64,000 nucleotides of DNA from Phocaeicola oris. Lineage in GTDB: Bacteria > Bacteroidota > Bacteroidia > Bacteroidales > Bacteroidaceae. The DNA lies in contig NZ_JAJLQX010000017.1 in assembly GCF_021295095.1 (NCBI RefSeq), positions 1-64,000 of the forward strand, given 5' to 3'. Below, one piece after another: positions 33,859 through 42,570 of the stretch (the first letter of the stretch is position 1; each line of letters starts with the position of its first letter). The notes beneath the pieces were generated by a model. It saw only the letters and a list, made by a program, of their open reading frames with translations. It did not search any database and was not told where the DNA came from. Both the position numbers and the translations under genes were made by a program.

Positions 33859-35046
33859 TTATTCTTTATTCATTAATGCTTTTACTCGCTTCAATGCTTC
33901 TTGCATCTTATCTTCTTTGGCACAGAGAGAGATACGAATATATCGCTTTCCGTTGCTCCCGAAGATGAATCCCGGAGTGATAAATACTTTAGCTTCATGA
34001 AGCACTTTCTCGGTAAGATTCTCTACATCGGCGTACTTATCAGGGACGCGTCCCCAGAGGAACATGCCTACCTGTTCCGAATCAAACGTGCACCCGAGCG
34101 TTGTCATGATTTGTTCTGCCAATTTACGGCGACGATGATATACGTTGTAATTGGCTTCTTCATGCCATTCCATAGAGTTATGATAGGCTTGAGCGGCAGC
34201 AAGTTGCACAGGCTTGAAGGTTCCATTGTCGATGTTGCTCTTAATCTTCAGAATCCATTGGATGAATTGTGCATTGCTTGACAACATGGCTACACGCCAG
34301 CCCGGCATGTTATGGCTTTTACTCATAGAGTTGAACTCAACGCAACACTCTTTTGCGTCCGGAACATTAAGAATGCTGACAGGTTTTTTATTAAGGATGA
34401 AACTATACGGATTATCATTCACAACGACGATATTATGTCGGCGGGCGAAGTCTACTATCTTTTGATAAAGTTCTATATTTGCGTTCCCTCCGGTCGGCAT
34501 GTTCGGGTAGTTGGTCCACATTAGCTTCACTTTGCTTAAATCCATTTTCTCCAATGCGTCGAAATCCGGTTGCCAATGATTGTTTTCCATCAGGTCATAG
34601 TATACGATGTCGCTGCCCAATATTTTATTCACAGCGGTATACGTAGGATACCCCGGATTCGGAATGAGCACCTGATCTCCCGGATTGACAAATGCTAAAG
34701 TGACATGTAGAATACCTTCTTTTGAACCTATGAGCGGTTGGATTTCCGTATTCGGGTCTAAGTCGACGTTATACCAGCGCTTATACCAGTCGGCCATAGC
34801 TTTACGCAACTGCGGAATACCGACGGTTGGCTGATAGCCGTGAGCGTCCGGCTTCTTGGCTTCTTCGCAGAGTACCTTAACCGTTTCTTCCGAAGGAGGC
34901 ATATCAGGACTTCCAATGGCAAGGCTGATGATGTCCATGCCATCAGCATTCATTTGGGCAACTTCTTTCAGTTTTCGACTGAAGTAGTATTCGCTTATGC
35001 CGGACAAGCGATGAGCCGGCTCTATGTTATATGGTTGATTTTCCAT
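33859..35046 (-). CDS. class I/II PLP-dependent aminotransferase
   Basis: A 395-residue fold-type I aminotransferase; PLP-binding Lys is in SMSKSHNMPGWRVAM, with NYPNMPTGGNA and NDNPYSFI supplying cofactor contacts. From operon position it should transaminate phenylpyruvate and 4-hydroxyphenylpyruvate, or prephenate to arogenate. By family it resembles aspartate/LL-diaminopimelate aminotransferases. Its start lies 20 bases inside the end of pheA, indicating translational coupling. Confidence 0.88.
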   Translation of the reverse strand: MENQPYNIEPAHRLSGISEYYFSRKLKEVAQMNADGMDIISLAIGSPDMPPSEETVKVLCEEAKKPDAHGYQPTVGIPQLRKAMADWYKRWYNVDLDPNTEIQPLIGSKEGILHVTLAFVNPGDQVLIPNPGYPTYTAVNKILGSDIVYYDLMENNHWQPDFDALEKMDLSKVKLMWTNYPNMPTGGNANIELYQKIVDFARRHNIVVVNDNPYSFILNKKPVSILNVPDAKECCVEFNSMSKSHNMPGWRVAMLSSNAQFIQWILKIKSNIDNGTFKPVQLAAAQAYHNSMEWHEEANYNVYHRRRKLAEQIMTTLGCTFDSEQVGMFLWGRVPDKYADVENLTEKVLHEAKVFITPGFIFGSNGKRYIRISLCAKEDKMQEALKRVKALMNKE

Positions 35047-35869
35047 CTTCGTATTCTCCTAATATTTTAAGTTTTTTTGTTAACGGTGTAACGGCATCAA
35101 CCGATTGACGCCAGCGAAGGTAATCGCTGAACATAACGTCAACGTAAAACAGATATTCCCATTCACGACCGATGATTGGGAGCGACTGGATTTTGGTCAG
35201 ATTAATGCTATAAAATGAAAAGATTGAAAGTATTTGCGACAGACTGCCTTCTTTATGAGGCAAGGCAAAGACAAGGGTGGCTTTGTTGGCTTTTCCCAAA
35301 CTACGCATATCATCTGCCACCCAAGGGTCGGAAACAACCATAAAGCGGGTGAAGTTATGTTTGTTGGTCTCTATTCCTTCTTGCAAAACTTTCATCCCGT
35401 AAAGTTCGGCAGCGTATTTGGAACAGATGGCAGCATGACCGGTGAGATGGCACTCTTTTATTTCCTGAGCACTCTTGGCAGTATCTTCTGTTTCGACAAT
35501 CTTTAGTTCAGGGTGCTCATGTAGAAACGTTCGGCACTGTGCCAAAGCCACAGGGTGAGAGTCAACCTCGGTAATGGAGTCCCAATCATCCTCAGGCAGA
35601 CACATTATACTATGTTTTATGCGTAGCTTATGCTCTCCTACAATGGTATATCCGCTTTCGCGTAACAGTTCGTAATTATGTAGCAAGCTGCCTGCAATGG
35701 TGTTCTCAATGGCCACCAGCCCGATTATTTTGCTGTCCTGTTTCATGCTCTCGAAGACTTGTTCAAACGTGTCACAGCAAATCAGTCGCAGTTCATCGTC
35801 GGGGAAATATTTGTGGGCGGCAATATCGTGGAATGAACCTTTGATTCCTTGTATAGCTACTTTCTTCAT
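35027..35869 (-). CDS. pheA: prephenate dehydratase with ACT domain
   Basis: Converts prephenate to phenylpyruvate. The 280-residue protein has the catalytic domain (about 1-185; AIQGIKGSFHDIAA, VAIENTIAGSLL, HNFTRFMVV with the catalytic Thr) and a C-terminal ACT domain (about 195-275; LVFALPHKEGSLSQIL, LTKIQSLPI) for phenylalanine feedback. First structural gene of the operon. Its leader contains a Phe/Tyr-rich peptide and terminator, so transcription is probably controlled by attenuation as well as enzyme feedback. Confidence 0.93.
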   Translation of the reverse strand: MKKVAIQGIKGSFHDIAAHKYFPDDELRLICCDTFEQVFESMKQDSKIIGLVAIENTIAGSLLHNYELLRESGYTIVGEHKLRIKHSIMCLPEDDWDSITEVDSHPVALAQCRTFLHEHPELKIVETEDTAKSAQEIKECHLTGHAAICSKYAAELYGMKVLQEGIETNKHNFTRFMVVSDPWVADDMRSLGKANKATLVFALPHKEGSLSQILSIFSFYSINLTKIQSLPIIGREWEYLFYVDVMFSDYLRWRQSVDAVTPLTKKLKILGEYEDGKSTI

Positions 35870-35890
35870 CTCGTATATTCGTTAAAATAA

Positions 35891-35922
35891 AAAATCCCGT
35901 CTTCTATGGGAAGCGGGATTTT
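35891..35922 (-). terminator. attenuator terminator hairpin ahead of pheA
   Basis: On the minus strand ATCCCG-CTTC-CCATA-GAAG-A-CGGGAT folds as a stem of 10 pairs with one bulged A, extended by flanking A/T pairs and followed by a U-rich tail (TTTTTTATTTTA). The 5' arm TCCCGCTTC (plus-strand 35910-35918) is the exact 9-base complement of GAAGCGGGA inside the leader ORF (plus-strand 35970-35978). A mutually exclusive antiterminator can therefore form. Confidence 0.85.
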
Positions 35923-35950
35923 ATGGTTATTTCAAATTCTTTTTGGTTGC

Positions 35951-36040
35951 TTAGATTACGTATGCAAACTCCCGCTTCACTTCATCGCTAAAGTAAAAGT
36001 AATAATTAAAAAAGAAGTATGCACGTTGCAATGTATTCAT
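35951..36040 (-). CDS. Phe/Tyr-rich leader peptide of the pheA operon
   Basis: A 29-residue ORF (ATG 36040, stop 35953-35951) too short for ordinary gene calling. Residues 7-17 read AYFFFNYYFYF, and in all it has six further-separated or clustered Phe and five Tyr (11 of 29, including FAYVI at the end). It begins 27 bases after a consensus -7 box and ends about 30 bases before the terminator hairpin. Codons encoding VKRE overlap the antiterminator strand, so ribosome stalling at Phe/Tyr codons when these tRNAs are uncharged would alter which hairpin forms. Confidence 0.85.
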   Translation of the reverse strand: MNTLQRAYFFFNYYFYFSDEVKREFAYVI

Positions 36041-36066
36041 CACAAATATTGTTTTACATTTCGCTG

Positions 36067-36074
36067 CAAATGTA
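36067..36074 (-). promoter_or_regulatory. -7 box for the attenuated pheA operon
   Basis: Minus strand reads TACATTTG, an exact TAnnTTTG match, 26 bases before the leader ATG; a CTTGT element lies about 21 bases farther upstream. The short untranslated start followed directly by the leader ORF fits an attenuation leader. Confidence 0.65.
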
Positions 36075-36168
36075 CTATATTTTTAGAAGAAACAAGCATG
36101 TTATTCGTTTTTTTTCGTAAAATCTTTCTTTTATATTTAAAAGAATGTATTTTTTAATAATGAATAAG

Positions 36169-36176
36169 TAAATTTG
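36169..36176 (+). promoter_or_regulatory. -7 box for the PatB-type lyase gene
   Basis: TAAATTTG, an exact TAnnTTTG match, 31 bases before ATG 36208. Confidence 0.55.
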
Positions 36177-36207
36177 TGCCAACCAGAAAATTAAAATTAA
36201 AGAGATC

Positions 36208-37383
36208 ATGAAATACGATTTTGACAGCATAATAAACCGTGAGGGAACAGATGCCATAAAATTAACTGCTATGATGGAGAATTGGGGACGGACAGATTTG
36301 ATTCCGATGTGGGTAGCCGATATGGACTTCGCTGCCGGACCATTCGTGTTGGATGCTATTCGTCGGCGTTGTGACAGGGGAATATTAGGGTATACCTGCA
36401 AGGGAGATCATTATTATAATGCCATTATCCATTGGATAAACGATCGTTACGGCATGTCCGCGGTTAAGGAGAATATTACTTTTGTGGGAGGTATTGTTCC
36501 GGGCATCGCTTTGGCTATAGACTGTTTCTCAAAGTCGGGCGATAAGGTGCTTATCCAACCTCCCGTGTATCATCCGTTCCGTAATGTATCGACAGCATAC
36601 GGCCGTGAGGTAGTGACGAATCCGTTGATGTTGGAAAACGGACAATATCGTATGGATTTGGATGATTTGCGTAACAAGGCGAAGGGATGTAAACTGATGA
36701 TTTTGTGTAATCCTCATAATCCGGGAGGAATAGTCTGGACCAAAGAGGAACTTCAGGCTGTAGCCGAGATTTGCGCGAAAGAACATGTCATGGTATTTTC
36801 CGATGAGATTCATGCCGACCTTACGTTGCCGCCTTGCAAGCATACTCCGTTCTGTATGATTAGTGAAGAGGCCCGGCAAAATACTGTCACTTTTATGGCT
36901 CCGAGTAAGGCTTTTAATATAGCCGGTATCTCTGCTTCGCATGTTATTATATATAATAAGGAATGGCATCAACAGTTCGAAGCGTTTTTAGAGCGGGGGG
37001 AACTGAACATGGGACACGTTTTTGCTACATTGTGTGTTGAGGCTTGCTACACAGAGGGTAAGGAGTGGCTCGATCAGTGTATTCGGTACATTCAAGGTAA
37101 TATAGATTATGTAAATACATTCCTGAAGGAACATTGTCCGAGGATCAAGGCAATTGAACCACATGCGTCTTATCTGATTTGGCTCGACTGCAGGGAGTTA
37201 GGTCTCACTCCGGAACAACTGACCGATTTCTTTGTTGATAAAGCTCATTTAGCTCTTAATGATGGTTACATTTTTGGTGAAGAAGGGAAAGGATTTATGC
37301 GATTGAACATAGGCAGTCCGCGAAGTATCATTGAGAAGGCGATGAAACAGTTGGCGGAGGCTTATAAACGACAAGGGTATTAG
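36208..37383 (+). CDS. MalY/PatB-type cystathionine beta-lyase (C-S lyase)
   Basis: A 391-residue PLP enzyme expected to cleave C-S bonds of cystathionine, releasing homocysteine, or of cysteine conjugates. It shows the family opening (NREGTDAIK, PMWVADMDF), NPHNPGGIVW, FSDEIHADL and the PLP Lys in APSKAFNIAG. Stands alone with its own promoter, divergent from the pheA operon. MalY-like regulatory roles are possible but nothing here supports them. Confidence 0.9.
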   Translation: MKYDFDSIINREGTDAIKLTAMMENWGRTDLIPMWVADMDFAAGPFVLDAIRRRCDRGILGYTCKGDHYYNAIIHWINDRYGMSAVKENITFVGGIVPGIALAIDCFSKSGDKVLIQPPVYHPFRNVSTAYGREVVTNPLMLENGQYRMDLDDLRNKAKGCKLMILCNPHNPGGIVWTKEELQAVAEICAKEHVMVFSDEIHADLTLPPCKHTPFCMISEEARQNTVTFMAPSKAFNIAGISASHVIIYNKEWHQQFEAFLERGELNMGHVFATLCVEACYTEGKEWLDQCIRYIQGNIDYVNTFLKEHCPRIKAIEPHASYLIWLDCRELGLTPEQLTDFFVDKAHLALNDGYIFGEEGKGFMRLNIGSPRSIIEKAMKQLAEAYKRQGY

Positions 37384-37426
37384 CAGTTGTCTGTTTGTTA
37401 AGTAGTGACAATAGCAGTGAATGAAT

Positions 37427-37476
37427 AACATACTTGCAAGCATAGCTTAATATAAGACTATGCTTGTAAGTATGTT
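37427..37476. repeat. 19-bp inverted repeat (long hairpin) between convergent genes
   Basis: AACATACTTGCAAGCATAG (37427-37445) and CTATGCTTGTAAGTATGTT (37458-37476) are complementary except for one position that can form G-U. The loop is 12 bases. No T-run follows, so it is either an mRNA 3'-end structure for the PatB gene or a small mobile-element footprint. The rest of 37384-37551 has no other feature. Confidence 0.7.
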
Positions 37477-37551
37477 CAGATAGGTTTTACAATATCAATT
37501 CGCAAACCTAACGCGTCAATGATTCGACAAATGCAGTAAAATGCAAAGAAA

Positions 37552-37579
37552 AGCGGGTGAGGCATTTGCCTCACCCGCT
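37552..37579 (-). terminator. terminator of the PFOR gene
   Basis: Perfect 13-bp stem AGCGGGTGAGGCA (37552-37564) / TGCCTCACCCGCT (37567-37579), followed on the minus strand by TTTCTTTG. It lies 20 bases after the PFOR stop. Confidence 0.85.
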
Positions 37580-37599
37580 AAATTTATATTAGGAACAAA

Positions 37600-40500
37600 T
37601 TAGTTGTTCTCTTCCAAACTCCAGTCCTCTTGACTCTTGCGTATGTAGCTCTTATAACGGAGCTTAGCCATGTGCTGAGCTTCGGTGAAGAGTTCTTCCG
37701 CTTCGTTAGGATAAGCTTTCTTTACAGACAGGTAACGAACCTCACCCAACAGGAAGTCGTGGAACTTATTCCAATCGGGCTCTTTGGAATCTAAAGAGAA
37801 TGGGTTCTTGCCCTGATCTGCTAACTGTGGGTTATATCTCCACAAATGCCAGTAACCACATTCAACGGCACGTCCTTCTTCTGCCTGACTGCGTCCCATG
37901 CCACCTTTAACCTTTAAACCATGATTGATACATGGAGCGTATGCAATGACCAATGACGGGCCCGGATATGCTTCCGCCTCACGGATAGCCTTCAAGCACT
38001 GAGAGTTATCGGCGCCCATAGCAACTTGAGCGACATAAACATAACCGTAAGTAGTAGCCATCAATCCCAAATCTTTCTTGCGGATTCGTTTACCTTGAGC
38101 AGCGAACTGAGCGATAGCGCCCAAAGGAGTAGCCTTAGACGACTGACCACCTGTATTAGAGTAAACCTCGGTATCGAGGACAAGGATGTTAACATCTTCA
38201 CCGGATGCGATGACGTGGTCGAGACCGCCGTAACCGATATCGTATGAAGCGCCGTCGCCACCAATAATCCACTGACTTCTCTTAACTAAGTAGTGATCTA
38301 AAGTCTTTAATTCCGTACAGATAGGACAACCGCCCTTAACACCTTCTTCAATCAATGGCTTCAGTTCAGCGGCGGCAATCTTAGACGCGTCAGCGTCGTT
38401 TTTGCCTTCTATCCATTTCTGAGCAGCAGCTTTAAACGCTTCCGGAGTATCTTCTTTAGCAATAGCATCGTTGAGCAACATAGTGATACGTTCTTTCATC
38501 TTTTTGTTACCCAATGCCATACCTAAGCCGAATTCGCAGAAATCCTCAAACAATGAGTTGTTGAATACCGGTCCTTGCCCTTTTTCATTCTTGCAATACG
38601 GAGTAGAAGGAATAGAAGCAGAATAGATAGATGAGCAACCTGTTGCGTTAGCCAACATCTCACGGTCGCCAAACAATTGAGAAATCAGCTTAACGTAAGG
38701 AGTCTCGCCACAACCGGCGCAAGCACCTGAGAACTCAAACAAAGGTTGCGCGAACTGAGAGTTCTTCGGGCTCTGTTTGATATCGATAAGATTTTGTTTA
38801 GACTTCACATTCTTAGTCAGATATATCCAATTGGCAGCTTCTTTCTTCATCTCTTCGGAATCAGGATTAAACGGAGTCATCTTCAAAGCCTTGCCTGTTT
38901 TAGGATTACCCGGGCAAACATCCTCGCAATTACCGCAACCTAAGCAATCCATAACGCTTACCTCAATACGGAAGTGCATGCCTGCTAAAGGTTTTGGAAC
39001 TTTGACATCGATTGTTTGAGTATCGAAGCCTTTCAACTCCTCATCATTCAGGACAAATGGACGGATAGCTGCGTGAGGACAAACGAATGAACATTTGTTA
39101 CACTGGATACAGTTTTCCGGATTCCAAACAGGAACAAAAGCCTCTACGCCTCGTTTTTCGTAAGCGGCAGTACCTACTGACCAAGAACCGTCGACAGTAT
39201 TATGCTTAACGAAGTCAGAAACTTTTAACAAGTCACCGCTCTGAGCATTGATAGGACGAACCAGTTCTTTAACGAATGCCGGAGCATCGTCTTCCACTGC
39301 ATCCTCATCAGCTAAGTCAGCCCATGCCGGATTGATAGCCAATGTCTTATATTCGTCACCGCGATCGACAGCAGCATAGTTTTTATCAACCACATCCTGT
39401 CCCTTGTTGCCGTACGACTTAACAATAAATTTCTTCATTTGTTCTACAGCCAAGTCAACAGGGATAACCTCGGTGATACGGAAGAACGCGCTCTGAAGAA
39501 TAGTGTTGGTACGATTACCCAACCCAATTTCTTGAGCGATTTTAGTAGCGTTGATATAATAAACGGTGATATTGTTTTGAGCGAAGTAGCGTTTAACTTT
39601 ATTAGGAATGAAGTGAACCAATTCGTCACCATCGAAGATCGTATTTAAAAGGAATGTACCGTTCTTTTGCAAGCCACGGGTAACATCGTACATGTTAAGG
39701 TAAGCCTGAACATGGCAAGCCACGAAGTTTGGAGTATTGACCAAATAAGTGGAATGGATAGGATTGTCACCGAAACGAAGATGAGAGCAGGTGAAACCTC
39801 CGGACTTCTTTGAGTCGTAGCTGAAATAAGCCTGACAATGCTTGTCTGTGTTGTCACCGATAATCTTAACCGAGTTCTTGTTAGCACCCACAGTACCATC
39901 AGCGCCCAAGCCGTAGAATTTAGCTTCGAATGTACCTTCAGCGCCCATAGGAATTTCCTCAACCTGTGGAAGAGATGTGAATGTAACATCATCGACGATA
40001 CCGATGGTAAAGTGATTCTTCGGTTCGTTCATCTTCAAGTTATTGAATACGGAAACGATTTGGGCAGGAGTTGTATCGCGTGATCCTAAACCATAGCGAC
40101 CGCCAACAATCAGTGGCTTATCTTGAACATCATAGTATGCGCTCTTAATATCCAAGTAAAGAGGTTCACCTTCGGCTCCCGGCTCCTTTGTGCGATCGAG
40201 AACAGCAATGCGCTTAACAGTCTTAGGAACAGAGGCAAGCAGATGCTTAACAGAGAACGGACGATACAAGTGAACACTAATCATTCCCACCTTCTCGCCA
40301 TTCTTATTTAAATAATCGATAGCCTCACGAGCAGCTTCGGTAGCGGAACCCATTAAAATAATCATACGGTCAGCGTCTTTTGCGCCATAGTATGAGAACA
40401 AGTGATATTCACGGCCTGTGATAGTACTGATTTTGCCGAGCAATTCCTCAACAACTTCCGGAACATTCTCGTAAGCGCCGTTGCTGGCTTCACGATGAGT

Positions 40501-41184
40501 GAAGAAAGTCTCCGGATTTTCCGCGGTACCACGAGTTACAGGACGCTCAGGACTTAAGGCACGGTCGCGGAAGCGTTTGATATCATCCATGTCAACCAAT
40601 GGACAGATATCCTCGTTGTCCAGTCTTTCAATCTTGTCAATCTCATGAGAGGTGCGGAAACCATCAAAGAAATTGATGAAAGGAACGCTGGTCTTCAATG
40701 TTGCCAAGTGAGGAACAGCCGTTAAATCCATAACCTCTTGAACAGATCCGGAGCAGAACATGGCGAAACCTGTCTGACGACAAGCCATTACATCCTGATG
40801 ATCACCGAAGATACAAAGAGAATGAGAAGCTAAAGTACGAGCTGAAACATCGAATACACAAGGAAGCAGTTCTCCTGCAATCTTATACATATTAGGAATC
40901 ATCAACAATAAACCCTGTGAAGCAGTGAATGTTGTTGTTAAAGCACCGGCTTGTAAAGAACCATGCAAGGCACCGGCAGCTCCTCCTTCAGATTGCATTT
41001 CTTGTACACTAACGGTCTGACCGAAAAGGTTCTTACGACCTTTGGCAGCCCATTCATCAACATGCTCTGCCATAGGAGATGACGGAGTAATAGGGTAGAT
41101 AGCGGCAACCTCACTAAACATGTAGCTTATGTGAGCGGCAGCTTCATTACCATCACAAGTGATAAATTTTTTTTGTTTAGTCAT
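37600..41184 (-). CDS. nifJ: pyruvate:ferredoxin (flavodoxin) oxidoreductase
   Basis: Oxygen-sensitive central enzyme converting pyruvate + CoA to acetyl-CoA + CO2, reducing ferredoxin. The 1194-residue single-chain form contains all domains in order: pyrimidine-binding domain (CDGNEAAAHISYMFSEVAAIYPITPSS, split near 10-37), domain II, gamma-like domain (about 430-650), a 2x[4Fe-4S] ferredoxin insert (CIQCNKCSFVCP and CLGCGNCEDVCP, about 690-760), and the TPP domain (GGDGASYDIGYGG and DTEVYSNTGGQSS, about 970-1010). Expected in an obligate anaerobe. Only 35 bases separate it from the AAA_14 gene upstream. Confidence 0.97.
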   Translation of the reverse strand: MTKQKKFITCDGNEAAAHISYMFSEVAAIYPITPSSPMAEHVDEWAAKGRKNLFGQTVSVQEMQSEGGAAGALHGSLQAGALTTTFTASQGLLLMIPNMYKIAGELLPCVFDVSARTLASHSLCIFGDHQDVMACRQTGFAMFCSGSVQEVMDLTAVPHLATLKTSVPFINFFDGFRTSHEIDKIERLDNEDICPLVDMDDIKRFRDRALSPERPVTRGTAENPETFFTHREASNGAYENVPEVVEELLGKISTITGREYHLFSYYGAKDADRMIILMGSATEAAREAIDYLNKNGEKVGMISVHLYRPFSVKHLLASVPKTVKRIAVLDRTKEPGAEGEPLYLDIKSAYYDVQDKPLIVGGRYGLGSRDTTPAQIVSVFNNLKMNEPKNHFTIGIVDDVTFTSLPQVEEIPMGAEGTFEAKFYGLGADGTVGANKNSVKIIGDNTDKHCQAYFSYDSKKSGGFTCSHLRFGDNPIHSTYLVNTPNFVACHVQAYLNMYDVTRGLQKNGTFLLNTIFDGDELVHFIPNKVKRYFAQNNITVYYINATKIAQEIGLGNRTNTILQSAFFRITEVIPVDLAVEQMKKFIVKSYGNKGQDVVDKNYAAVDRGDEYKTLAINPAWADLADEDAVEDDAPAFVKELVRPINAQSGDLLKVSDFVKHNTVDGSWSVGTAAYEKRGVEAFVPVWNPENCIQCNKCSFVCPHAAIRPFVLNDEELKGFDTQTIDVKVPKPLAGMHFRIEVSVMDCLGCGNCEDVCPGNPKTGKALKMTPFNPDSEEMKKEAANWIYLTKNVKSKQNLIDIKQSPKNSQFAQPLFEFSGACAGCGETPYVKLISQLFGDREMLANATGCSSIYSASIPSTPYCKNEKGQGPVFNNSLFEDFCEFGLGMALGNKKMKERITMLLNDAIAKEDTPEAFKAAAQKWIEGKNDADASKIAAAELKPLIEEGVKGGCPICTELKTLDHYLVKRSQWIIGGDGASYDIGYGGLDHVIASGEDVNILVLDTEVYSNTGGQSSKATPLGAIAQFAAQGKRIRKKDLGLMATTYGYVYVAQVAMGADNSQCLKAIREAEAYPGPSLVIAYAPCINHGLKVKGGMGRSQAEEGRAVECGYWHLWRYNPQLADQGKNPFSLDSKEPDWNKFHDFLLGEVRYLSVKKAYPNEAEELFTEAQHMAKLRYKSYIRKSQEDWSLEENN

Positions 41185-41219
41185 ATAATACTAAGTAGTT
41201 AAATAATAAATAAACTCAA

Positions 41220-42395
41220 CTAATAAAGGAATCCAAATAACCACAATGGAATTTGGTTTCCGTGTCCTACAGACATATTACGAATAGCATAATAATAACG
41301 TGGATTATTTTTAGTCTCGCCTTCTTCCATCGCAATTCGCAGGCGGATGCCTTCGTCGACGGAGAAAGAACTTCCACGATCTCCTTTATATATATTATGT
41401 CCTTTGGAAAGCGCGTTTAATAAAAAGGTGTTGAGCACATCCTTCTTTTCAAACTTGATGGGGTAAATGGCATACATCAGATTGGTATTATGCATCAGCA
41501 ACTTGGATGGTTTCTTTGGAAAACTTTCGCCATTCGGATAAATCATATTAATTAGTCTTGCTTCCGATAAGTATTTGATGTAGTTCATCACTGTTGCACG
41601 GGATGTCTCTATTTCTTTGGCTAATTGACTGATATTCGGAGCGACCGGTCCGTCAACAGCCACTAAGTATAGTAACTTTTTTATCTTTGTCAGATACTTC
41701 AACTCTATTTGTTTAATGAGCAGAATATCTACTTCAATCATCATGTTCATGGTCTTCACTAAATTCTCGGAATAGTTTCTGTTCTCCAAGAAGAACGGAT
41801 AGAATCCATGATGCAGATAATCTTTGAAATAGTCTAACGGCTTGGTATTCCGAAGAACCGTATCCGCAATGGGTTGATGATTCTCTAAAATTTCCTGCAG
41901 CGTATACGGATGGAACGAGTGTCCGGTTTTTAAGTTTAGGAATTCACGGAATGAAAATCCACGGATATGATATAACTTGCAAATATCATTTATCTCAGGA
42001 AAATCTTCCAACTGCATGACTGAGGAGTTGGTGAAAACAATTTTTAGCTGTGGAAAGCGTTCGTAACAAACGCGCAGGTCGTGACTCCATTCCGGATACT
42101 TGAATACCTGATCGATTAACAGCACTTTTCCGCCGTCGTTCACAAATTGTTCCGCGAAATCTACAATGGTATGGTCGGAGAAATAGAAATTGTTCATGTT
42201 AATGTATAAACAAGACCTGTCAGTGCCGAATTTCTCTTTAGCATACTGCAAAAGGAAAGTTGTTTTTCCAATGCCTCGAGTACCTTTAATACCTATTAAC
42301 CGGTCGTTCCAATTGATTTCATCCATTAAAAGTCGACGAACGGGGGCATTAGTGTGCTCAACGAGATAACGATGTGTCCTGTAAAAGGTTTCCAT
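41220..42395 (-). CDS. AAA_14 / DUF4143-type ATPase
   Basis: A 391-residue P-loop ATPase with Walker A GTRGIGKTTFLLQ near residue 38, Walker B-like VLLIDQVFKYPEW (Asp-Gln instead of the usual Asp-Glu), sensor FTNSSVMQLE and the family helix GFSFREFLNL. A winged-helix segment (SQLAKEIETSRATVMNYIKYL) follows. The C-terminal DUF4143 domain has a weak nuclease-like core (RGSSFSVDEGIRLRI). Function of this abundant Bacteroidales family is unknown. It precedes PFOR on the same strand and may be co-transcribed with it. Confidence 0.85.
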   Translation of the reverse strand: METFYRTHRYLVEHTNAPVRRLLMDEINWNDRLIGIKGTRGIGKTTFLLQYAKEKFGTDRSCLYINMNNFYFSDHTIVDFAEQFVNDGGKVLLIDQVFKYPEWSHDLRVCYERFPQLKIVFTNSSVMQLEDFPEINDICKLYHIRGFSFREFLNLKTGHSFHPYTLQEILENHQPIADTVLRNTKPLDYFKDYLHHGFYPFFLENRNYSENLVKTMNMMIEVDILLIKQIELKYLTKIKKLLYLVAVDGPVAPNISQLAKEIETSRATVMNYIKYLSEARLINMIYPNGESFPKKPSKLLMHNTNLMYAIYPIKFEKKDVLNTFLLNALSKGHNIYKGDRGSSFSVDEGIRLRIAMEEGETKNNPRYYYAIRNMSVGHGNQIPLWLFGFLY

Positions 42396-42418
42396 TTCTT
42401 CTATTAAAGAATTTGACG

Positions 42419-42426
42419 CAAAGGTA
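42419..42426 (-). promoter_or_regulatory. -7 box for the AAA_14 ATPase gene
   Basis: Minus strand reads TACCTTTG (exact TAnnTTTG), 24 bases before ATG 42395. Confidence 0.55.
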
Positions 42427-42558
42427 CAAAATCAAATTAGAATTGCAAAGTGGAGATTACAAAATTATGCTAATATTTATATCTTTCTTCAAGATAAATT
42501 CATTCTTTTTATTGGTCTTTATAAAATGAATTAATTAATAGATGTATTTTATTCTTTC

Positions 42559-42566
42559 TATCTTTG
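42559..42566 (+). promoter_or_regulatory. -7 box for the ATP-grasp-like gene
   Basis: TATCTTTG (exact TAnnTTTG), only 4 bases before ATG 42571. The transcript would have a very short or no leader if this ATG is used; a slightly later start is possible. Confidence 0.45.
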
Positions 42567-42570
42567 CGTT

